A stretch of DNA of 64,000 bases, taken from the NCBI RefSeq assembly GCF_900240945.1, contig NZ_OESG01000013.1:1-64000 (forward strand), read 5' to 3'. The stretch's first letter is position 1. Each line of letters opens with the position of its first letter. Position numbers and translations under genes: made by a program. Source of the DNA: Mycobacterium sp. 3519A. GTDB lineage: Bacteria; Actinomycetota; Actinomycetes; Mycobacteriales; Mycobacteriaceae. The notes under the pieces were generated by a model that saw nothing but the letters and a program-made list of their open reading frames with translations, ran no database searches and was not told the DNA's origin. Below, piece by piece: positions 32,578-40,716 of the stretch.

Positions 32578-33933
32578 CTACCAGTTCGTCAGGATGAAGT
32601 GGTTGAGCAGCAGTGCGCCGATGACGTTGAGTGCCAGCCACCAACGCTGTGACTGCGACGGCAACAAGGCGCCCGCGGCGGTGAGCCACACCATGAACGG
32701 CAACCAAATGCGTTCGGTCTCAGCCTTACTCAGCATCGACAGGTCTGCGCACAGGATCGACAACAGCGCGCCGAGCACCACCAGGTGCAGCCCGGAGCGG
32801 CGCTTGATCGCCGCGATGTCGAACACCCTGCCGATCCCGGCAACGCTGCCGAGCCCGATCGCGCACACCACCGACGCCAGGTTCGCCCACGACCAGTATT
32901 GGAACGGCCGGTCGTTCGCAATGCCCTGCCAATAACGGTGCTGCACCAGCGTGTAGCCGTCGAACCACCAGAATCCCGCCAGCGCGAACAGGCCGACGAC
33001 CGCCAGTGCGGCAACCACCGCGGGCGCCAGGGCCGTGACTGCCGACCGCCAATTCGCCGCCGCGAGCAGCACGGCCACCGCAGGCAACGCCATCAGGCCG
33101 AGGCCATAGTTGAGGAAGATGCCCCAGCCGAGCAACAGTCCCGAACCAACCGCGGCCAGCACGGGCCATCGCACCGTGCGCCGGACCGCCAACGCCAGCA
33201 GCGCGATACCCCAGGCCGCCACCCCCGCGAAGTAGCCGTCCGCCGACACCGCGACCCAGATGGCCGTCGGCGCCACCGCGACGAACGGTGCCGCCGACCT
33301 GGCGGTGGCCTCGTCCGCCAACGTGCGCAGCGCGACGACGATCGCTGCCGCGGCACTCGAGCCGACGAGCAGGCACAGCAACCCCGCCCACGCACCACCG
33401 CCCAGCCCGATGCGGTCGAGCCAGACGAACGTCAACAATGCACCGGGCGGATGCCCGGACACGTGCGTGATCCACGAATTCGGTTGGAAGTCAGGGATTC
33501 TGCTCGCAAAAGTGCGCACCGCGGTTGGGATGTCGGTGATGGTGGGCACCTGGCGCAGGTATTCATTTTGTGCGGCGAGGCGATGCGCGAAGCCGCGGTA
33601 CCAACCGTCGATCATCGCCAGCGAGAACGCCCACGCGCACGACGTGGCCCATGCGGCCCATGGCACAACACGCCACGGCAGACGCGCCGCGACGGCCTGC
33701 CCCCACAGCACCGCGGCGACGCCGATCACGATCGCCGGGCCGGTGCCCCACCCGATATGCGCGTTCCACCACCCGAAGATCGGCGCGGTGTCGGCGAAGC
33801 TGTGTAACCGGGCGGGCGACGCGCGGATCAGCGGCGTGACGATGCCCAGATGCAGATGCGGGACGACGAACGCCGCGACCACCAGAAGCGCGCCGACGGC
33901 GACCGCCACCGTCTCCTTGCGACCGATCCGCAC
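32578..33933 (-). CDS. Large integral membrane protein (Rv0541c-like)
   Basis: A 451-residue protein with about 11-12 hydrophobic segments and the loop pattern of GT-C glycosyltransferases (a long first external loop after helix 1, with WNAHIGWG and later SWITHVSGHPPGALLTF). No DxD is obvious. GTG at 33933 is chosen as start; the frame opens with a TTG ten codons earlier, where the GNAT promoter would lie. Same position and orientation as Rv0541c. Possibly a lipid-linked sugar transferase; not proven. Confidence 0.82.
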   Translation of the reverse strand: MRIGRKETVAVAVGALLVVAAFVVPHLHLGIVTPLIRASPARLHSFADTAPIFGWWNAHIGWGTGPAIVIGVAAVLWGQAVAARLPWRVVPWAAWATSCAWAFSLAMIDGWYRGFAHRLAAQNEYLRQVPTITDIPTAVRTFASRIPDFQPNSWITHVSGHPPGALLTFVWLDRIGLGGGAWAGLLCLLVGSSAAAAIVVALRTLADEATARSAAPFVAVAPTAIWVAVSADGYFAGVAAWGIALLALAVRRTVRWPVLAAVGSGLLLGWGIFLNYGLGLMALPAVAVLLAAANWRSAVTALAPAVVAALAVVGLFALAGFWWFDGYTLVQHRYWQGIANDRPFQYWSWANLASVVCAIGLGSVAGIGRVFDIAAIKRRSGLHLVVLGALLSILCADLSMLSKAETERIWLPFMVWLTAAGALLPSQSQRWWLALNVIGALLLNHFILTNW

Positions 33934-33979
33934 GAACGCCAGCCTATTCGGCGCCCGCCGCAACTAATCTGACCATTCG

Positions 33980-34816
33980 ATGACTACTGACGCGACGCCG
34001 CTCTTCGGCAGCACACGCCTGGCTGAACGCATCGAGCGCGCCGAGATGCAGATGATCACCAGCGCGACCGAGGTCGCCAGGCAACGCGTGGGCGCGACGG
34101 TGTTCGTGGTTCCGATCGCGGGCGGCGCCGCGTGCTACGCCGGGGACGGCTCGCCACTGAACAAGATCGTCGGTCTCGGCTTCGGCGGAGTGCCGGACGA
34201 CGACGCGCTCGACGCGATCGAACAGGACTTCGCTGCGCGCGGCGCCGGGACACGGGTCGAACTGACCAACCTCGCCGACCCCGCGATCGGCGCGGCCATG
34301 ACCGCTCGCGGCTACCAACTGGTGTCGTTCGAGAACGTGCTTGGGCGGTCGCTGGACGGCGACCTGGAGGCGGTCACGCCGCCTGGCGTCGAGGTCCGGC
34401 CCAGCGACGACCCTGCGGCGTGGCTCGAGGTCGTCGTCGATGGGTTCGCGCACCCCGACGACGAGGGCGTGCCCTCGCACGAGGACTTCCCTCGCGAGAT
34501 CATCGAGAATGTGATCAGCGACACCGAACAGGCAGGCGCCAAACCGTATCTCGCGCGCCGCGACGGCGTGGTCGCCGGCGGCGGCAGCATGCGCATCTCC
34601 GACGGTGTCGCGCAGTTGACCGGTGCCGCGACGTCACCCGCGCACCGCAGACGCGGCGTGCAGACCGCGCTGCTGGCCGCGCGACTGGCCGACGCCGTGC
34701 GCGCCGGCTGCGACATCGCCGTCGTCACCACCGCGCCAGGGTCGAAGTCGCAGCAGAACGTTGCGCGCAGGGGCTTTCATCTGCTCTACACCCGCGCGGT
34801 GCTGGTCAAAGGCTGA
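33980..34816 (+). CDS. GNAT-family N-acetyltransferase
   Basis: A 278-residue protein with a C-terminal GNAT domain: LTGAATSPAHRRRGVQTALLAARLADAVRAGCD holds the acetyl-CoA pyrophosphate loop (R/Q-x-x-G-x-Q/A) and is followed by VVTTAPGSKSQQNVARRGFHLLYTRAVLVK. The first 130 residues form a second, more divergent GNAT-like half. Substrate unknown. Divergent from the membrane protein and 39 bp before the TetR gene. Confidence 0.88.
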   Translation: MTTDATPLFGSTRLAERIERAEMQMITSATEVARQRVGATVFVVPIAGGAACYAGDGSPLNKIVGLGFGGVPDDDALDAIEQDFAARGAGTRVELTNLADPAIGAAMTARGYQLVSFENVLGRSLDGDLEAVTPPGVEVRPSDDPAAWLEVVVDGFAHPDDEGVPSHEDFPREIIENVISDTEQAGAKPYLARRDGVVAGGGSMRISDGVAQLTGAATSPAHRRRGVQTALLAARLADAVRAGCDIAVVTTAPGSKSQQNVARRGFHLLYTRAVLVKG

Positions 34817-34855
34817 TTCGTACTAATCGGTCCATAACGCGCGTACACTGGCGGG

Positions 34856-35446
34856 ATGCCTCGACCCCGCAAGTTCGACGAAGGCGACGTGATTGCCGCC
34901 GCACGCGACGAGTTCTGGTCGCGCGGGTACGCCGCGACTTCCGTCGACGACCTGACCTCGGCCACCGGTCTCGGCAAGGGCTCGCTCTACGGCGCGTTCG
35001 GCGATAAGCATGCGCTGTTCATGAGGGCTCTCGACGACTACATCGGCTCCGCGATGGACCGCGTTCGCGCTGCACTACGGGATCCCAGGTACAGCGCCTA
35101 CGACCGACTGGTCCGGCACATCCGCGGGCAGGTTAAGGACATCAACGCAGACAAATCACGCCGCGGTTGCATGATGGCCAAGAGCGCGGCCGAACTGAGC
35201 GCCACCGACGACGTCGTGGGACATGCGATCGAAAACGCCTATGGGACATGGGCGTCCGAACTCGCTCAATGCATCGAAGAGGCCCAGCGCGACGGCGCCA
35301 TCGACAAGAAGCAGAACCCGCAGGCGCTGGCCACCACGGTGCTGGCGTTCATGCGCGGCCAGGAGGCGCTGCACAAGGGCGGGGCCAAACCCGCTGCGCT
35401 CAAGGCCGCCGCCGAGCAGATGATCTCTCTGCTGTCGGCGGACTAG
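34856..35446 (+). CDS. TetR/AcrR-family transcriptional regulator
   Basis: A 196-residue repressor. DNA-binding domain about 5-60: KFDEGDVIAAARDEFWSRGYAATSVDDLTSATGLGKGSLYGAFGDK, a typical TetR helix-turn-helix. The C-terminal part includes RGCMMAKSAAEL, as in regulators that sense reactive small molecules. The 39-bp upstream gap contains TACTAATCGGTCCATA, which could be part of an operator, but no full palindrome is seen. The regulated gene is uncertain: the insertion sequence downstream separates it from what may have been its partner. Confidence 0.9.
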   Translation: MPRPRKFDEGDVIAAARDEFWSRGYAATSVDDLTSATGLGKGSLYGAFGDKHALFMRALDDYIGSAMDRVRAALRDPRYSAYDRLVRHIRGQVKDINADKSRRGCMMAKSAAELSATDDVVGHAIENAYGTWASELAQCIEEAQRDGAIDKKQNPQALATTVLAFMRGQEALHKGGAKPAALKAAAEQMISLLSAD

Positions 35447-35460
35447 ATCGTATGGGGAGG

Positions 35461-35543
35461 CTGGGGCCTCACTGCATGTGAACGTGGGTTGCCGACAGGA
35501 ATCGGGTCCTGGCCGGTAGAGCCACAGATGTAGGAGGCCCCAG
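35461..35543 (+). promoter_or_regulatory. Transposase leader hairpin that hides the Shine-Dalgarno
   Basis: CTGGGGCCTC (35461-35470) and GAGGCCCCAG (35534-35543) are perfect 10-bp inverted arms 63 bases apart. The right arm contains the GGAGG of the transposase ribosome binding site and touches its GTG start. RNA reading through from the TetR gene would fold this stem and block translation. Confidence 0.5.
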
Positions 35544-36625
35544 TGATACGTGAGCGTACGAGTGTTGGTTTGGATGTGCACGCACGTTCAGTCGTTGCGT
35601 GCGGTTTGGATCGGGAAACCGGTGAAGTCGTTGAGCGGCGGCTGACACCGGACCATCGCGGCATCCTCTCGTGGATCGAGGGTTTACCGGGACCGGTGGC
35701 GGTGACCTATGAGGCCGGTCCGACCGGATTCTGTCTGGCACGGGCCCTGGAGGCGGCGGGGATCGAGTGTCAGGTCGCGGCGCCCTCGAAACTGATCCGC
35801 CCGGCCGGGGATCGAGTCAAGACCGATGCTCGCGATGCCGCGCATCTGGCTCGGCTGTTGCATCTCGGTCAGATCACCGCGGTCACGGTGCCCACCGCTG
35901 AGCAGGAAGCGGCCCGCGATCTGGTGCGGGCACGGGAAGACTGCCGCGGCGATCTGATGGCCGCGCGGCACCGGCTGTCGAAACTGCTTCTGCGGCAGGG
36001 AATCGTGTATTACGACGGGAAGACCTGGACCGGACGTCATGAGGTGTGGTTGCGCCAGCAGCGTTTCGACAGGCCTGCATTGCAGTTGACCTATGACGCT
36101 GCGTTTGACGCCATGACGGCGTGTGTGGATCGACGGGAACGGTTGGAGGCAGCGATCGAGGCACTGGCCGCCGATAGCGAGTTCACCCCCGTGGTGCGAC
36201 GGCTGGGATGTATCCGCGGGATCGCCACGCTGACGGCGTTCGGGTTGGCGACCGAGATCGGGGACTGGCACCGGTTGTCTGGCCGCACCATTGGTGCCTA
36301 CCTGGGCCTGGTCCCGTCCGAATGCTCTTCCGGTAGCAGTCGAGTACAGGGCGAGGTGACCAAGACCGGCAACAAGCACGTACGACGGCTGCTGGTCGAA
36401 GCGGCGTGGCACCACCGCAGCCCGTACCGGCCGGGGCCGATGTTGCGTCGTCGTTGGGATCTGGCGTCCCCGGCGGCACGGGCTCGCGGACAAGCCGCCA
36501 ACCGACGCCTGCATCAGCGGTGGACCAATTTCGATCAACGCCGGAAACGTTCCGTGGTCGCCAACATCGCGGTGGCCAGAGAACTGGCCGGCTGGTGCTG
36601 GTCGCTGGCGGTACTCGACCAGTAG
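35543..36625 (+). CDS. IS110-family transposase (DEDD/serine recombinase)
   Basis: A 360-residue transposase, full length. N-terminal DEDD RuvC-like domain: D11 (GLDVHARS), E57 (VTYEAGPTG), D95 and D98 (KTDARDAAHLARLL). C-terminal Tnp_20 domain: GCIRGIATLTAFGLATEIGDWHRLSGRTIGAYLGLVPSE with the serine-rich SSGSS and TKTGNKHVRRLLVEAAW, where the catalytic serine is expected. IS110 enzymes use a bridge RNA from the element flank to choose donor and target sites. GTG start behind TAGGAGG. No frameshift, so probably active. Confidence 0.95.
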   Translation: MIRERTSVGLDVHARSVVACGLDRETGEVVERRLTPDHRGILSWIEGLPGPVAVTYEAGPTGFCLARALEAAGIECQVAAPSKLIRPAGDRVKTDARDAAHLARLLHLGQITAVTVPTAEQEAARDLVRAREDCRGDLMAARHRLSKLLLRQGIVYYDGKTWTGRHEVWLRQQRFDRPALQLTYDAAFDAMTACVDRRERLEAAIEALAADSEFTPVVRRLGCIRGIATLTAFGLATEIGDWHRLSGRTIGAYLGLVPSECSSGSSRVQGEVTKTGNKHVRRLLVEAAWHHRSPYRPGPMLRRRWDLASPAARARGQAANRRLHQRWTNFDQRRKRSVVANIAVARELAGWCWSLAVLDQ

Positions 36626-36639
36626 CCAGCCCACGGCGT

Positions 36640-36763
36640 CCAGATGACGAACTCGGCCGGTGACGGCAAGCGTCTCGGAGTGATCCGCGTCTGTTCTATG
36701 AGCAATTGCGTTGCCCAGCAACATGATCACGCTCGACCCTAGATGGCGGCCAACTCCGACTCG
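36640..36763 (+). ncRNA. Candidate bridge-RNA region of the IS element
   Basis: Non-coding DNA between the transposase stop and the right repeat. It folds locally: GTGATC (36680-36685) pairs with GATCAC (36725-36730), enclosing GTTGC-CCA-GCAAC (36710-36722). IS1111-type elements are known to encode their bridge RNA on this 3' side. Exact ends and the donor/target loops cannot be set from one copy. The 303-bp gap 36626-36928 otherwise contains only the right repeat and the hairpin at 36859. Confidence 0.3.
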
Positions 36764-36858
36764 AAGTCCCGATCCTGCGGTAACCAACCCGCGCATATCA
36801 GACTGACAACGCGTCGACACGACACGCTCGACACCACCGACACACTCATCTGGTCAAC

Positions 36859-36896
36859 GAAGCGGCGGCCGCGGCGACGGTCGCGGCCGCCGCTTC
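36859..36896. terminator. Strong 15-bp hairpin between convergent genes
   Basis: GAAGCGGCGGCCGCG (36859-36873) and its exact complement (36882-36896) with an 8-base loop. It lies between the transposase (+) and the PPOX gene (-), ending 32 bp from the latter's stop. Suitable as a two-way terminator; no U-run, as is common in mycobacteria. Confidence 0.7.
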
Positions 36897-36928
36897 ACCC
36901 TGCCCATATTGACAATCACCACGCCATA

Positions 36929-37543
36929 TCAGTACAGCACCTTGCGGACGGCGTCCTCGTTGTAGCGCGCCTCGAGTTCTTCCAGGCTCCAGTCGTAGCG
37001 GATGGCCTTGGCCAGTTGCGCGACGCTGGGCACCGCGGTCGGATTCCAGGTCGACGGGTCCCACGCGTCAGAGCGCAGAAAAGCCTTGGCGCAGTGGAAG
37101 AACACCTCCTCGACATCGATCTCGAGGGCGAGGATCGGTCGTTTACCCTTGACGGCCATCGCATCGAAGTAGTCGGCGTCGGAGAGGATGCGCGCGGATC
37201 CGTTGATACGCAGCGTGTCCCCGCGGCCGGGGATCAAGAACAGCGTGCCGACGTGCGGCTGCTGCAACACGTTGAGGTAACCGTCGACGCGCTTGTTCCC
37301 TGGCCGCTCGGGTATCGCGACCGTGGTGTCGTCGATGACGTGCACGAAGCCAGGTGGATCGCCCTTCGGCGAAACGTCGACGCGGCCCTGCGCATCGGTC
37401 GTCGCGACGAAGCCGAGCGGGGAGTGCGCCAGCCAGTCGCGGTGAATCGGCGACAGTCGGTCCCGCACCTTGTTCGCGACGTACTTGTCGGGCTCACCGA
37501 CAATCGCCCGCAACTGGTCGACGGTGGTCACTTCTCGGCGCAT
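36929..37543 (-). CDS. PPOX-class FMN-binding protein (MSMEG_1061 type)
   Basis: A 204-residue pyridoxamine-5-phosphate-oxidase-fold protein. The N-terminal helix region (VREVTTVDQLRAIVGEP-like) and the barrel with GFVATTDAQGRVDVSPKGDPPGFV, the characteristic R-x-x-x-S-P-x-G flavin region, and GTLFLIPGRGDTLRINGSARIL are clear. Probably reduces a quinone- or nitro-type substrate with bound FMN or F420. ATG start at 37543 overlaps no neighbour; it follows menE by 2 bp, so it is likely the downstream gene of a menE operon. Confidence 0.88.
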   Translation of the reverse strand: MRREVTTVDQLRAIVGEPDKYVANKVRDRLSPIHRDWLAHSPLGFVATTDAQGRVDVSPKGDPPGFVHVIDDTTVAIPERPGNKRVDGYLNVLQQPHVGTLFLIPGRGDTLRINGSARILSDADYFDAMAVKGKRPILALEIDVEEVFFHCAKAFLRSDAWDPSTWNPTAVPSVAQLAKAIRYDWSLEELEARYNEDAVRKVLY

Positions 37544-37545
37544 GG

Positions 37546-38622
37546 CTAACCGTACCGCGCGGTCAGCGCGCGCCGGTCCACCTTCCCGATGCCGCGGTGC
37601 GGCAACTCGTCGACGATGTGCACCTCGCGCGGCGCTGCCGTGACGGACAGGGTGGCCGCGACATGCGTGCGCAGATCCGCCAACGTCGGTGCGTCAGCAC
37701 CTGATGCGACGACGATCGCTGCCGCCACCCGCTGACCCAACCGGTCGTCGGCCACCCCGAACACCGCGGCCTCCGCGACCGCCGGATGCGTCGCCAGTGC
37801 GGCCTCCACCAACTGCGGCAGCACCGTCAGACCCCCGGTGCTGATCGCATCGTCCACCCGGCCCAGAACCTGCAACACACCCGAATCGTCAACGACGCCA
37901 ATGTCATCGGTGCGAAACCAGCCCGGATCGGCGAACGGATCCGGCTGCACCGGGTTGCGATAGCCCTTGGCCAGCGTCGCCCCGCCCAGCACCACGCGAC
38001 CGTCGTCGATGCGCACCCGCACCCCGTCGAGGGCCACTCCGTCGTACACGCATCCGCCCGCGGTTTCACTCATCCCGTACGTCCGCACCACCGAAACACC
38101 TGCCGCCGAGGCTCTTTCGGACACTCCGGCAGGCATCGGTCCGCCGCCGATCAACACCGCGTCCAGCGACGCGAGCGCCGCGGCCGCGTCCGGATCCCGC
38201 AGCGCCTTGTCCAACTGCGCCGCCACCAACGACGCATATCGGCGGCCCGGGCCCAATGCCGCCACGGCAGAGACCAATTCGGCGACATCGAACCCGGCGG
38301 ACACCGCGACCGGTGTGGTGCCTGCGGCGACACTGCGTATCAACACCTGCAGGCCGGCGATGTGGTAGGCGGGCAGCGCGAGTAGCCACGTTCCCGATCC
38401 GCCCAACCGCCGATGAGTCGCATCGGCACTGGCTGTCAACGCCGCCGCGGTGAGCATCGCCCCCTTGGGCACGCCCGTTGTGCCCGACGTCGACACGACC
38501 ACCGCTACGTCATCGTCGATCGGCTCGCCGGCCCGCAAAGACGTTGTCAGCAACGATGTTTGGCGCTCGTCGTCGGCCGGTACCGGCAGCATGCAGAACC
38601 GGCCGGCGAGCGCATCGGCCAC
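37546..38622 (-). CDS. menE: o-succinylbenzoate-CoA ligase
   Basis: A 358-residue adenylate-forming enzyme, much shorter than the acyl-CoA ligases here, as is usual for actinobacterial MenE. P-loop VVSTSGTTGVPKGAML, A5 TYGMSETAGGCVYDG, and the C-terminal IGKVDRRAL lysine loop. It activates o-succinylbenzoate for MenB. GTG at 38622 is the only normal start, but the frame continues upstream with family-like sequence (LRPVAVPSGQSALSLLPAV) to the DUF3349 stop without any ATG, GTG or TTG, so the true start may be non-standard. Length is otherwise right. Confidence 0.9.
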   Translation of the reverse strand: MADALAGRFCMLPVPADDERQTSLLTTSLRAGEPIDDDVAVVVSTSGTTGVPKGAMLTAAALTASADATHRRLGGSGTWLLALPAYHIAGLQVLIRSVAAGTTPVAVSAGFDVAELVSAVAALGPGRRYASLVAAQLDKALRDPDAAAALASLDAVLIGGGPMPAGVSERASAAGVSVVRTYGMSETAGGCVYDGVALDGVRVRIDDGRVVLGGATLAKGYRNPVQPDPFADPGWFRTDDIGVVDDSGVLQVLGRVDDAISTGGLTVLPQLVEAALATHPAVAEAAVFGVADDRLGQRVAAAIVVASGADAPTLADLRTHVAATLSVTAAPREVHIVDELPHRGIGKVDRRALTARYG

Positions 38623-38681
38623 CGCAGGCAGCAGTGACAGCGCGGACTGGCCTGACGGGACGGCGACGGGGCGTAGGTCGG

Positions 38682-38984
38682 CTATCCGGACTCCTCGTCG
38701 TCGCGCGGTTCGTCCAGCGGCCAGCCTTTGGCGGCCAACCGATTTCGCACCCGCTCGACATCTTCGGGTGCGGGCAGTTCGTCGGTGATCTGGGTGATGA
38801 GCACGCCGATGTCGACGGGATCGAATTCGTCGCGATTCGTCAGTTCCGCCGCGACCGTCTTCACCTCGTCGTCGGTCAACCGCCGCTTGAGGAGCGCGAA
38901 CAGCGGGACCCGGTCCGGGCCCGGCACGCCCTCAGGATAGCCGGCGGTGATCCACGCCACGATCCTGGCGAGAAACCTGGTCAC
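38682..38984 (-). CDS. DUF3349 protein (copy 1)
   Basis: A 100-residue helical protein with the DUF3349 signature AGYPEGVPGPDRVPLFALLKRRLTDDEVKTVAAEL and the ending RVRNRLAAKGWPLDEP. The GTG at 38984 sits behind GGAGGTGAC and matches the start of the family; the longer frame adds a false leader. In M. tuberculosis (Rv0543c) this gene also lies beside menE. A second copy is at 40717. Function unknown. It is upstream of menE on the same strand. Confidence 0.85.
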   Translation of the reverse strand: MTRFLARIVAWITAGYPEGVPGPDRVPLFALLKRRLTDDEVKTVAAELTNRDEFDPVDIGVLITQITDELPAPEDVERVRNRLAAKGWPLDEPRDDEESG

Positions 38985-39059
38985 AGTGTCACCTCCATGC
39001 CGGATCGATCGTAGTGCTCGGACCTGGCAGCATCGCACGCCAACGGTTGCGGGCCAGCC

Positions 39060-39079
39060 GGTGAACACTTGGTGAACAC
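39060..39079 (-). promoter_or_regulatory. PHO-box-like direct repeat upstream of pit
   Basis: GGTGAACAC occurs at 39060-39068 and 39071-39079, an 11-bp period; on the minus strand GTGTTCACC AA GTGTTCACC. Streptomyces PhoP and mycobacterial RegX3 sites are built from GTTCACC units at 11-bp spacing. It lies 93 bp before the pit start and 75 bp before the DUF3349 start, in a 188-bp divergent gap, so it may serve either. Confidence 0.55.
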
Positions 39080-39172
39080 CTGTGCGAGCGCGGCAAAATC
39101 ACTGGTCGGACCGCACCCAACAGGCGGCGGGTCGTTAGGCAAATGCCAGCTTCGCAACGCAGAATTAGCGCC

Positions 39173-40420
39173 ATGAGCGCAGAGACGATCATTCTGCTGC
39201 TGCTGATAGCAACAGCACTGGCGTTCGACTTCACCAATGGGTTCCACGACACGGGCAACGCCATGGCGACGTCGATTGCCACGGGCGCTCTCAAGCCGAA
39301 GACCGCCGTGCTGTTGGCGGGCGTCCTCAACCTGGTCGGCGCCTTCCTCTCGGTCGAGGTCGCCGTGACGGTGACCACCTCGGTGCTCAAGGTCCAGGAC
39401 AGCAAGACCGGCCACCTGATCCCGACGATCACACCGTCGATGGGCCTGACGATCATCTTCGCCGGCCTCATCGGCGGCATCCTGTGGAACCTGCTGACAT
39501 GGCTGTTCGGCATCCCGTCGAGTTCGTCGCACGCGCTGTTCGGCGGTCTGATCGGCGCGGGCCTCGCCGCGCTGGGCACCGCGGGTGTGAACTGGGCCGG
39601 CATCACGTCGAAGGTGCTCATTCCCGCAGTCGCCGCGCCGGTGATCGCCTGCGTCGTCGCCGCCGCAGGCACCTGGCTGGTCTACCGGATCACCCGCAAC
39701 GTCATGGCCAAGCGCCGTGAACAAGGTTTCCGCTGGGGCCAGATCGCCACCGCGTCACTGGTTGCGCTCTCGCACGGCACCAACGATGCCCAGAAGACCA
39801 TGGGCGTCATCGCGCTCGCTCTGATCACCACCGGCCATTTGACCGGCGACGTGAAGAAGGACGGCCTGCCGTTCTGGATCATCGTCAGCTGCGCCCTCGC
39901 CATCGGGCTCGGCACCTACATCGGTGGCTGGCGGGTGATCCGCACGCTCGGAAAGGGTCTCGTCGAGATCGAGTCACCGCAGGGCCTGGCCGCGGAAGCC
40001 TCCTCGGCGGCGATCATCCTGAGCTCCAGCGCCGCGGGCATGGCGCTGTCCACCACCCACGTCGCGACGGGCTCGATCCTGGGCGCCGGCGTCGGCAAGC
40101 CAGGCGCCGAGGTCCGTTGGGCGGTCGCGGGTCGGATGGTCGTCGCGTGGCTGATCACCCTGCCCGCCGCGGCTTTGGTTGGGGCACTTGCCTATTGGCT
40201 GTCCAGCGGAGTCGAATCGGTCACCGGTTCGGACCTGGCAGGCGATGGGTTGATCTTCGTCATCCTGGTCGCGTTGTCCGGTTACCTGTGGTGGCGGGCC
40301 CAGCAGCAGAAGATCGACAGCCGCAACGTCAACGCCGACTGGGACGACACGACGAACTCCGTCGTGCCTGCCGAAGTGCGGGAGCCGTCGAAGGAAATCA
40401 AGCGCAAGGCCGGGGTCTGA
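39173..40420 (+). CDS. pitA: Pit-family inorganic phosphate transporter
   Basis: A 415-residue PHO4/PiT transporter with about ten membrane helices. The two inverted family signatures are FDFTNGFHDTGNAMATSIATGAL (N-terminal) and ALSHGTNDAQKTMGVIALALI (C-terminal); both keep the Asn/Asp pair that binds phosphate. Low-affinity uptake of metal-phosphate driven by protons is expected. ATG at 39173 is chosen; an upstream in-frame ATG at 39143 would add ten unlike residues. Upstream PHO-box-like repeat. A small membrane gene follows after 4 bp. Confidence 0.95.
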   Translation: MSAETIILLLLIATALAFDFTNGFHDTGNAMATSIATGALKPKTAVLLAGVLNLVGAFLSVEVAVTVTTSVLKVQDSKTGHLIPTITPSMGLTIIFAGLIGGILWNLLTWLFGIPSSSSHALFGGLIGAGLAALGTAGVNWAGITSKVLIPAVAAPVIACVVAAAGTWLVYRITRNVMAKRREQGFRWGQIATASLVALSHGTNDAQKTMGVIALALITTGHLTGDVKKDGLPFWIIVSCALAIGLGTYIGGWRVIRTLGKGLVEIESPQGLAAEASSAAIILSSSAAGMALSTTHVATGSILGAGVGKPGAEVRWAVAGRMVVAWLITLPAAALVGALAYWLSSGVESVTGSDLAGDGLIFVILVALSGYLWWRAQQQKIDSRNVNADWDDTTNSVVPAEVREPSKEIKRKAGV

Positions 40421-40424
40421 GTCG

Positions 40425-40706
40425 ATGTCCTATCTGGAAGCCATCATCAAGGTCCTCATCGTGGGGATGATCCTCGGCGCCGGACTGCCCGCGGTCTTCG
40501 CGGCGGGCATGGTCGCCTTCTCGGCGGGCGAGGGCGGAGAACATCCGGACGGCACCGTCAGCGCGCCCAACCCGGCGCTGAAGTACCTCGGGCTCGCCTT
40601 GTTCGCGGTCGTCGGCGCCGTGGTTGTCATCGCGATCCTGTGGATCACGCGGACGACGATCATCCACCACTTCGGTATCGACCCGTTTCCCATGCTGAGC
40701 AAGTGA
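40425..40706 (+). CDS. Small membrane protein of the pit operon
   Basis: A 93-residue protein with two membrane helices (about 7-28 and 50-76) joined by an acidic, Gly-rich loop (SAGEGGEHPDGTVSAPNP). It corresponds by order to Rv0544c. Starts 4 bp after pitA and ends 10 bp before the second DUF3349 gene. Most likely an accessory of the phosphate transporter; no known domain. Confidence 0.8.
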   Translation: MSYLEAIIKVLIVGMILGAGLPAVFAAGMVAFSAGEGGEHPDGTVSAPNPALKYLGLALFAVVGAVVVIAILWITRTTIIHHFGIDPFPMLSK

Positions 40707-40716
40707 GTTGGAGCTG

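Larger units (their letters stand above)
35486..36790 (+). mobile_element. IS110-family (IS1111-like) insertion sequence
   Basis: Bounds are given by imperfect subterminal inverted repeats: left GGGTTG..CCGACAGGAATCGGG (35486-35510); right, on the minus strand, GGGTTGGTTACCGCAGGATCGGG (36790-36764). They share GGGTTG, CCG, CAGGA and TCGGG in order with small indels. The true ends lie somewhat outside. One intact transposase gene and about 165 bp of 3' non-coding DNA inside the repeats. Subterminal repeats and long 3' flank are the IS1111-subgroup pattern. No target duplication is expected for this family. Confidence 0.75.
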
